Assembly (NCBI RefSeq): GCF_025370875.1
Contig: NZ_JAMXFD010000013.1
Location: forward strand, 115,896 to 179,895
Direction of reading: 5' to 3'
DNA length: 64,000 bases
From: Laspinema palackyanum D2c
Lineage (GTDB): Bacteria > Cyanobacteriota > Cyanobacteriia > Cyanobacteriales > Laspinemataceae
This document shows positions 59,716-64,000 of the stretch, piece by piece. Under the pieces are notes generated by a model. The model was not told the origin of the DNA. It saw only the letters and a program-made list of their open reading frames with translations, and did no database searches. A program made the position numbers and the translations under genes. How positions within the stretch are numbered: the first letter of the stretch is position 1; each line of letters opens with the position of its first letter.

Positions 59716-62071
59716 AAATGTCTTTCCGCTTCTGCACCCATAAAGTCAATCCTAAATACACCGTGGCGTGCAATAACAACATTCCCCAATTTAACCCCAA
59801 ATTCGCCCAAGTAGGCTCATAAATTGCCGTCGGTTCAAAAGGCAACGGCATCGCCGTTCCATCGGGTAAAATAGTCGCTTCCGGGACCATTGCATTCACA
59901 TTCACCAATGAACCATAGGCCCCCACGGACCAGCGACTCAGCATCACCCAGGAAATCACTCGTCCCACCCCTTCCATGCTAAATAATACCCCCGCAAAAA
60001 TAATTTGTGGCAGCAATAATAGAGGTAAAGAACTATTCGCTTGAGAACTATTTTTAACCAAGGCAGAAACCAGTAATCCCAGACTCATACTGGTAAATAA
60101 AGTCAAAAACGTACTGATTCCCACTCCAATCGGCCAGGGAATTAACTCCGGTTCGGGGCTTTTAAATCCCACTAAAATCGCCCCCACCATTAACAAAGTT
60201 TGCAGGAGGGCTAATCCCCCTAAAATCAGCAATTTAGAACCCAAATAGGGAAATAGTCCTAAATTGACCAACCGTTCCCGCATATAAATCGCCCATTCTT
60301 TGACAATTTCTTGTAAAGAAGTCGAGAGTCCAATCCAAATGGCGGCACAGGTAAATACAAATAACACCCGAAGGGCTAAGGGGGCTAAAGTTGCTTCTGG
60401 TTCTCCGATTAACGGATCTTTGTCTCGAATCGCTAAAGTGATTAAACTAATTCCAATCGGTGCAGTTAATAACACCAACCCTAAGTTAATCGGGTCCCGT
60501 TGTACTAATTTAAAATAACGTTGAGTCAGGAGAGAAAGTTGCTGTAATCCAGAGGGTTTGACTTGACTGGGAGGGGCGACTGCCGACCCTTTGCCCGTAC
60601 TCAAATGATTTTCTACATAATTGCGATAATACGTGGACTGCCGAAAGCTATTAGCCCATTGTGCGGCGTGTTCCTCCCCTTGTTCAAGTTCGTTGTAAAT
60701 ATCAGCAAAATCACCGGAATTGATGCGGAAAAATTGGAACGCTTCATCCGGAGGACCAAAATAGCAGGGATGTCCACCGCGTCCCATAAAGACGACCCGA
60801 TCGCACAGTTTAATATTCGCCGTCGCATGAGTGACTAATACAATCGTTCGCCCTTGATCCGCTAACTTCCGCAACAATTGCATCATTTTTTTATCCAGTC
60901 CCGGGTCAAGTCCTGAAGTCGGTTCATCTAAAAAGAACAATTTCGGGTCCGCGAGTAATTCTACCCCGATACTCACCCGTTTGCGCTGACCCCCACTCAG
61001 TTGATTCACCAATACCGTTTCGCGATCGCCCATTTCAATTTCCGCGAGAGTCTTGGTAACCACCGCCTCCACATCTGTATCCGGTGGCAATCGTAATTTC
61101 GCCGCATAAGTCAGCACTTCTCGTACTGTTAGCTGTCCGTGAATAATATCATCCTGGGGAACATACCCGATTTGAGTGCGATAAATATTAAACGTCGTCC
61201 GCAAATCATCCCCATTAATATACACCCGGCCCTGAGTCGTCGGGTCAATTCCTAATAAAGTCCGCATCAGAGTAGACTTTCCCGTACCACTCCCCCCCAC
61301 CAATGCCACAAACTGTCCCGGTTCGATCGCCAGGGTCACCTGATTTAACAACCGCTTGACTGCCTTGCCATCTCTCACCTCACGGACTAACCCCTCCGCA
61401 TCCAAGCGAATCTGACTCCCTTGATCCAAAACCTGTAACTCATCCCCCCGGAGTAACAACGTAAACGGACCAATCCGAATCGTTGCACCATCACTCAGAC
61501 GCTGGGAAGTCTTCACCCGTTGACCATTGACAAATACTCCATTTGTGCTATAGTCTGTTATCGTATAATTATCAATAATTGCATGACGACGGGAGACAAT
61601 CGGCGCATCCAGTTGGAGATTACAGGATGGATCGCGTCCCAACACCACCGATCGCCCCGCTAACGAGAGCGATCGCACCGTGGGGGCAACTCCTGCACTC
61701 GCCGGATTAACATAAGTGAGTAAAATTTGGTCTTTCGGATTTTGACCGATACGAATCTGCGTCCCATCGCGCAACAGAAACCCTTCCTGTGGGGTAATTC
61801 GAGTGCGATCGATAAATAAACCATTGGTACTCGGGCGCTGTCCATCGCCATCATAGAGGTGATACTCACTCCCCACCTTAGTCAAAACCGCATGAGCACG
61901 GCCAATAATTTGCCAATCCGGGGGAACCACCAAATCCGCCCCAGAACTGCGATCGCGTCCAAACACATGGCGATCGCTGGTCAACTCCAGACGCATCACC
62001 TTACCATGATTATTCAGTTCCAGATAGGGATTGACATTTAAAACCGTTTGTTGTCCGGGGTGATTGGTCAT
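59711..62071 (-). CDS. ABCG-type transporter with two N-terminal FHA domains
   Basis: 786 residues. FHA1 (about 22-118): VFGRDRSSGADLV, NGLFIDRTRI; FHA2 (about 131-212): VVLGRDPSCNLQLDAPIVSR, DYSTNGVFVNGQRV; both have the GRD/SR/N residues that hold phosphothreonine. The ABC part has Walker A GGSGTGKSTLM, signature LSGGQRKRVS and Walker B LFFLDEPTSGLD. About six transmembrane helices complete it (from residue 530). It is a half-transporter fusing membrane and ATPase domains, expected to dimerise and export an unknown substrate, controlled by Ser/Thr kinases next to it. Confidence 0.95.
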   Translation of the reverse strand: MTNHPGQQTVLNVNPYLELNNHGKVMRLELTSDRHVFGRDRSSGADLVVPPDWQIIGRAHAVLTKVGSEYHLYDGDGQRPSTNGLFIDRTRITPQEGFLLRDGTQIRIGQNPKDQILLTYVNPASAGVAPTVRSLSLAGRSVVLGRDPSCNLQLDAPIVSRRHAIIDNYTITDYSTNGVFVNGQRVKTSQRLSDGATIRIGPFTLLLRGDELQVLDQGSQIRLDAEGLVREVRDGKAVKRLLNQVTLAIEPGQFVALVGGSGTGKSTLMRTLLGIDPTTQGRVYINGDDLRTTFNIYRTQIGYVPQDDIIHGQLTVREVLTYAAKLRLPPDTDVEAVVTKTLAEIEMGDRETVLVNQLSGGQRKRVSIGVELLADPKLFFLDEPTSGLDPGLDKKMMQLLRKLADQGRTIVLVTHATANIKLCDRVVFMGRGGHPCYFGPPDEAFQFFRINSGDFADIYNELEQGEEHAAQWANSFRQSTYYRNYVENHLSTGKGSAVAPPSQVKPSGLQQLSLLTQRYFKLVQRDPINLGLVLLTAPIGISLITLAIRDKDPLIGEPEATLAPLALRVLFVFTCAAIWIGLSTSLQEIVKEWAIYMRERLVNLGLFPYLGSKLLILGGLALLQTLLMVGAILVGFKSPEPELIPWPIGVGISTFLTLFTSMSLGLLVSALVKNSSQANSSLPLLLLPQIIFAGVLFSMEGVGRVISWVMLSRWSVGAYGSLVNVNAMVPEATILPDGTAMPLPFEPTAIYEPTWANLGLNWGMLLLHATVYLGLTLWVQKRKDIF

Positions 62072-62111
62072 TGGTCATTTGTTATTTGTCATTTGTTATG
62101 GGAGAGTTACG

Positions 62112-62168
62112 GTCCACTCTCCACTGTTAACTATCCACTCTCCACTATCCACTGTCAATTGTCAAAGC
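62112..62168. repeat. Heptanucleotide-like tandem repeat (CCACTCT/CCACTAT)
   Basis: CCACTCT, CCACTGT, TAACTAT, CCACTCT, CCACTAT, CCACTGT, CAATTGT follow one another, a short tandem heptamer array typical of cyanobacterial intergenic regions. TTGGTCATT/TTATTTGTCATT repeats just before it are similar in style. Confidence 0.8.
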
Positions 62169-62458
62169 ATCAAGCAACTTCCTTCCCCAAAAAACTAAGG
62201 ACTAACAACCCAGGACCAATGACCACCCCCTCATTTCCCTGCTGTCCGTAAATTGAAAAATCTGACAAAATCGCTGTAACTTAATCATATAAATCTTTCT
62301 AGCTGTTGTCCGTAAAATTATCCGGCAATACCTTTAATTAAGAAACCCTGACAAACGACATAAGACCCCTAACCATTCTTAAAGATTAATTAACAAAATT
62401 CACCTGAACCAAACAGTCGTGATATGCTCAGAAAAAGTCTGACGAGGCGAGCCGAGCT
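62169..62458. other. Intergenic before the second kinase
   Basis: No gene. The two divergent genes (FHA-ABC leftwards, kinase rightwards) have their promoters in 62072-62458. TAACTTAATCATATAAATC at 62278-62296 could hold a -10 element. Confidence 0.4.
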
Positions 62459-63913
62459 ATGATGACCCCAACAAGGCTGAACAACCGCTATCAAGTGATT
62501 CGAGACATCGGCGCGGGTGGATTTGGGCAAACCTTTCTGGTAGAAGATACCCAAATGCCGACCCAAAGGCGTTGCGTGGCCAAACAACTCAAACCTGTTA
62601 CAACCAGTCCCCAAATCTTTCAACTCCTGCAAGACCGCTTTGCCCGAGAAGCAGCTATCCTAGAAGAATTGGGAGAGGGAAATACCCAAATCCCCCGGTT
62701 ATATGCGTATTTTGAAGAAGACAGCCAGTTCTATCTCGTGCAAGAATGGATAGAAGGAGAAACCTTGACTCATCGGGTTCAAAATAGCGGCAAACTTAGC
62801 GAAAGTTCAGTGAGAGAAATCCTCGTCAGTCTGCTGCGGGTTTTAGAATTTGTTCATGGTCAACGGATTGTCCATCGGGATATTAAACCGGATAATATTA
62901 TTTTGAAAAACTCCGATGGAACCCCGGTTTTAATAGATTTTGGCGCAGTCAAAGAAGCAATGGGAACCGTGATGAATTCCTCGGGGAACGGAACCCGTTC
63001 CATTGTGATTGGTACGCCGGGATTTATGCCATCAGAACAAGCAGCAGGACGTCCGGTTTATTCCAGTGATTTGTATAGCTTGGGATTGACGGCGATTTTT
63101 TTATTGACGGAAAAATGGCCCCAGGAATTGCAATCTGATTCCCGGACAGGTGAGATTGTTTGGCGACAATATGCACCGCGAATTAGTCCAAGTTTGGCAA
63201 CGGTTTTGGACAAGGCGATTATGTCCCATCCCCGCGATCGCTTTCATAGCGCCCGAGAAATGCTCTCGGCGATCGCTACGTCAGTTTCCAACGCTCCCAC
63301 CCTTGCTGCCTTATCATTGGCAGAGAACCCCACTGTAGCGATATCTCCCGGTGGGAGTAACTCCCAAACGCCGCCAGTTAATTCCCGAGACTCATCCAAA
63401 CCAATCTTGATTAGTAGTGCGATCACAGGAGGATTAATTGGTGCATCTATCTTGATCGGATTTGCCCTTAACAAATCTACGCCACCCAGCTCAGAACCAA
63501 CAACAGTAGAAGCGCAAACTACTTCACCTTCTACACCAGCATTACCTCTTCCATCGGAGACCCTTACAGTTACAGAAAACCCAAATTTACACGATTCTAC
63601 TCACCAACCTCCCTTTGACTCCCGAGAAATACAAAATCAAACGAATGAATACTCTTGGTTATCCGCTAGACGAGTAACCGATGCCGATTTAGTCGGGAAA
63701 ACAGCTTTTCAACTTGACATCATGCGGAATGGTATTTTTGCTCGTCATGGTCGCCGTTTTAATAATCAAGCGTTACAAAGCTACTTTAATAGCCAAACCT
63801 GGTATATTCCAATTTATAATCCTGATATTTTCCCCGATAATTTACTGTCTAACCTGGAGCAAGAAAATGCCGAATATATTTTGGATTTCCAAAATAGAAA
63901 TGGCTTAAGATGA
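62459..63913 (+). CDS. Ser/Thr protein kinase with YARHG tail
   Basis: 484 residues. The kinase domain is closely related to the one at 57616-59427: GAGGFGQTFLVEDTQMP, VAKQLKP, HRDIKPDNIIL, VLIDFGAVKEA, GTPGFMPSEQA. A TM helix (AITGGLIGASILIGFAL) and a low-complexity linker follow. The C-terminal 75 residues form a YARHG domain (LDIMRNGIFARHGRRFNN), an extracytoplasmic domain found in bacterial signalling proteins. It probably phosphorylates Ser/Thr in the cytosol and senses with the outer domain. Start could be 62459 or the adjacent ATG at 62462. Confidence 0.93.
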   Translation: MMTPTRLNNRYQVIRDIGAGGFGQTFLVEDTQMPTQRRCVAKQLKPVTTSPQIFQLLQDRFAREAAILEELGEGNTQIPRLYAYFEEDSQFYLVQEWIEGETLTHRVQNSGKLSESSVREILVSLLRVLEFVHGQRIVHRDIKPDNIILKNSDGTPVLIDFGAVKEAMGTVMNSSGNGTRSIVIGTPGFMPSEQAAGRPVYSSDLYSLGLTAIFLLTEKWPQELQSDSRTGEIVWRQYAPRISPSLATVLDKAIMSHPRDRFHSAREMLSAIATSVSNAPTLAALSLAENPTVAISPGGSNSQTPPVNSRDSSKPILISSAITGGLIGASILIGFALNKSTPPSSEPTTVEAQTTSPSTPALPLPSETLTVTENPNLHDSTHQPPFDSREIQNQTNEYSWLSARRVTDADLVGKTAFQLDIMRNGIFARHGRRFNNQALQSYFNSQTWYIPIYNPDIFPDNLLSNLEQENAEYILDFQNRNGLR

Positions 63914-64000
63914 TTGATTACATCCCACATTCCGCAGGTTGAATCAAGTCAGTAAATAATATTTCTGGCAGGAGGCCCCTAGGAACTGAAGGATCCATCG

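Overview
The window is chromosomal DNA from a cyanobacterium, probably a filamentous Oscillatoriales-type species. Evidence: the HIP1 palindrome GCGATCGC occurs throughout; carotenoid (zeta-carotene desaturase), cobyric acid and heme genes are present; Tic20 and Tic22 relatives are present; and many protein families are cyanobacterial. No rRNA genes, phage or complete transposon are visible. Two tRNA genes are present, Lys(CTT) and Pro(TGG), both on the minus strand.

Layout. 0-5 kb: the 3' part of a RidA gene, an actin-like ParM gene with a small overlapping ParR-like partner, remnants of a MntA/HepT toxin-antitoxin pair, and a DUF3370 exported protein. 5-11.4 kb: tRNA-Lys, an alpha/beta hydrolase plus acyltransferase pair, metG, an NYN/LabA-type protein and a long LptC-like lipoprotein. 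12-24.5 kb: a MASE1-PAS histidine kinase, ACT-malic enzyme, zeta-carotene desaturase with its SRPBCC neighbour, a CBS-domain histidine kinase, a small 2Fe-2S protein, cobQ and a peroxiredoxin Q followed by the tail of a second copy. 24.9-43.6 kb: a repeat-rich C39-type peptidase protein, Tic20, a FAH-family hydrolase, rpsF, rplU-rpmA, hemB, a dense array of palindromic repeats, a GNAT gene, the prmC-sua5-kinase-like cluster, Tic22, tRNA-Pro, a nitrilase, a cation/proton antiporter, a BON protein and ilvH.

43.7-57.6 kb looks like an accessory region. It contains a TerB-like gene, a von Willebrand A (Ro60/TROVE-like) gene overlapping an ARPP-like gene with a Fis-type C-terminus, a large NACHT NTPase with pentapeptide and TPR repeats, a nuclease-like family gene with a decayed tandem copy, another vWA membrane protein, a zinc-ribbon/periplasmic-binding receptor and a GIY-YIG protein. 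Interspersed here are three copies of an undescribed (to me) module of about 240 bp: a conserved leader followed by a 34-35 codon ORF (MATQ...RQN...TYR.P.TG.W...QQAA). These ORFs are too short for normal gene calling and differ mostly at synonymous sites, so they are probably real microproteins. A nested hairpin sits just upstream of the TROVE/vWA gene and could be an associated RNA.

57.6-64 kb: two paralogous Ser/Thr kinases, one ending in an NTF2-like domain and one in a YARHG domain, flank an ABCG-type transporter carrying two FHA domains, which suggests a phosphorylation-controlled export or signalling locus. Palindromic repeats (REP-like arrays at 32.3 and 59.4 kb, GGTTTCT hairpins, GTAGGGTGGGC hairpins) fill many intergenic spaces. 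All family names come from reading the sequence; no database search was run.
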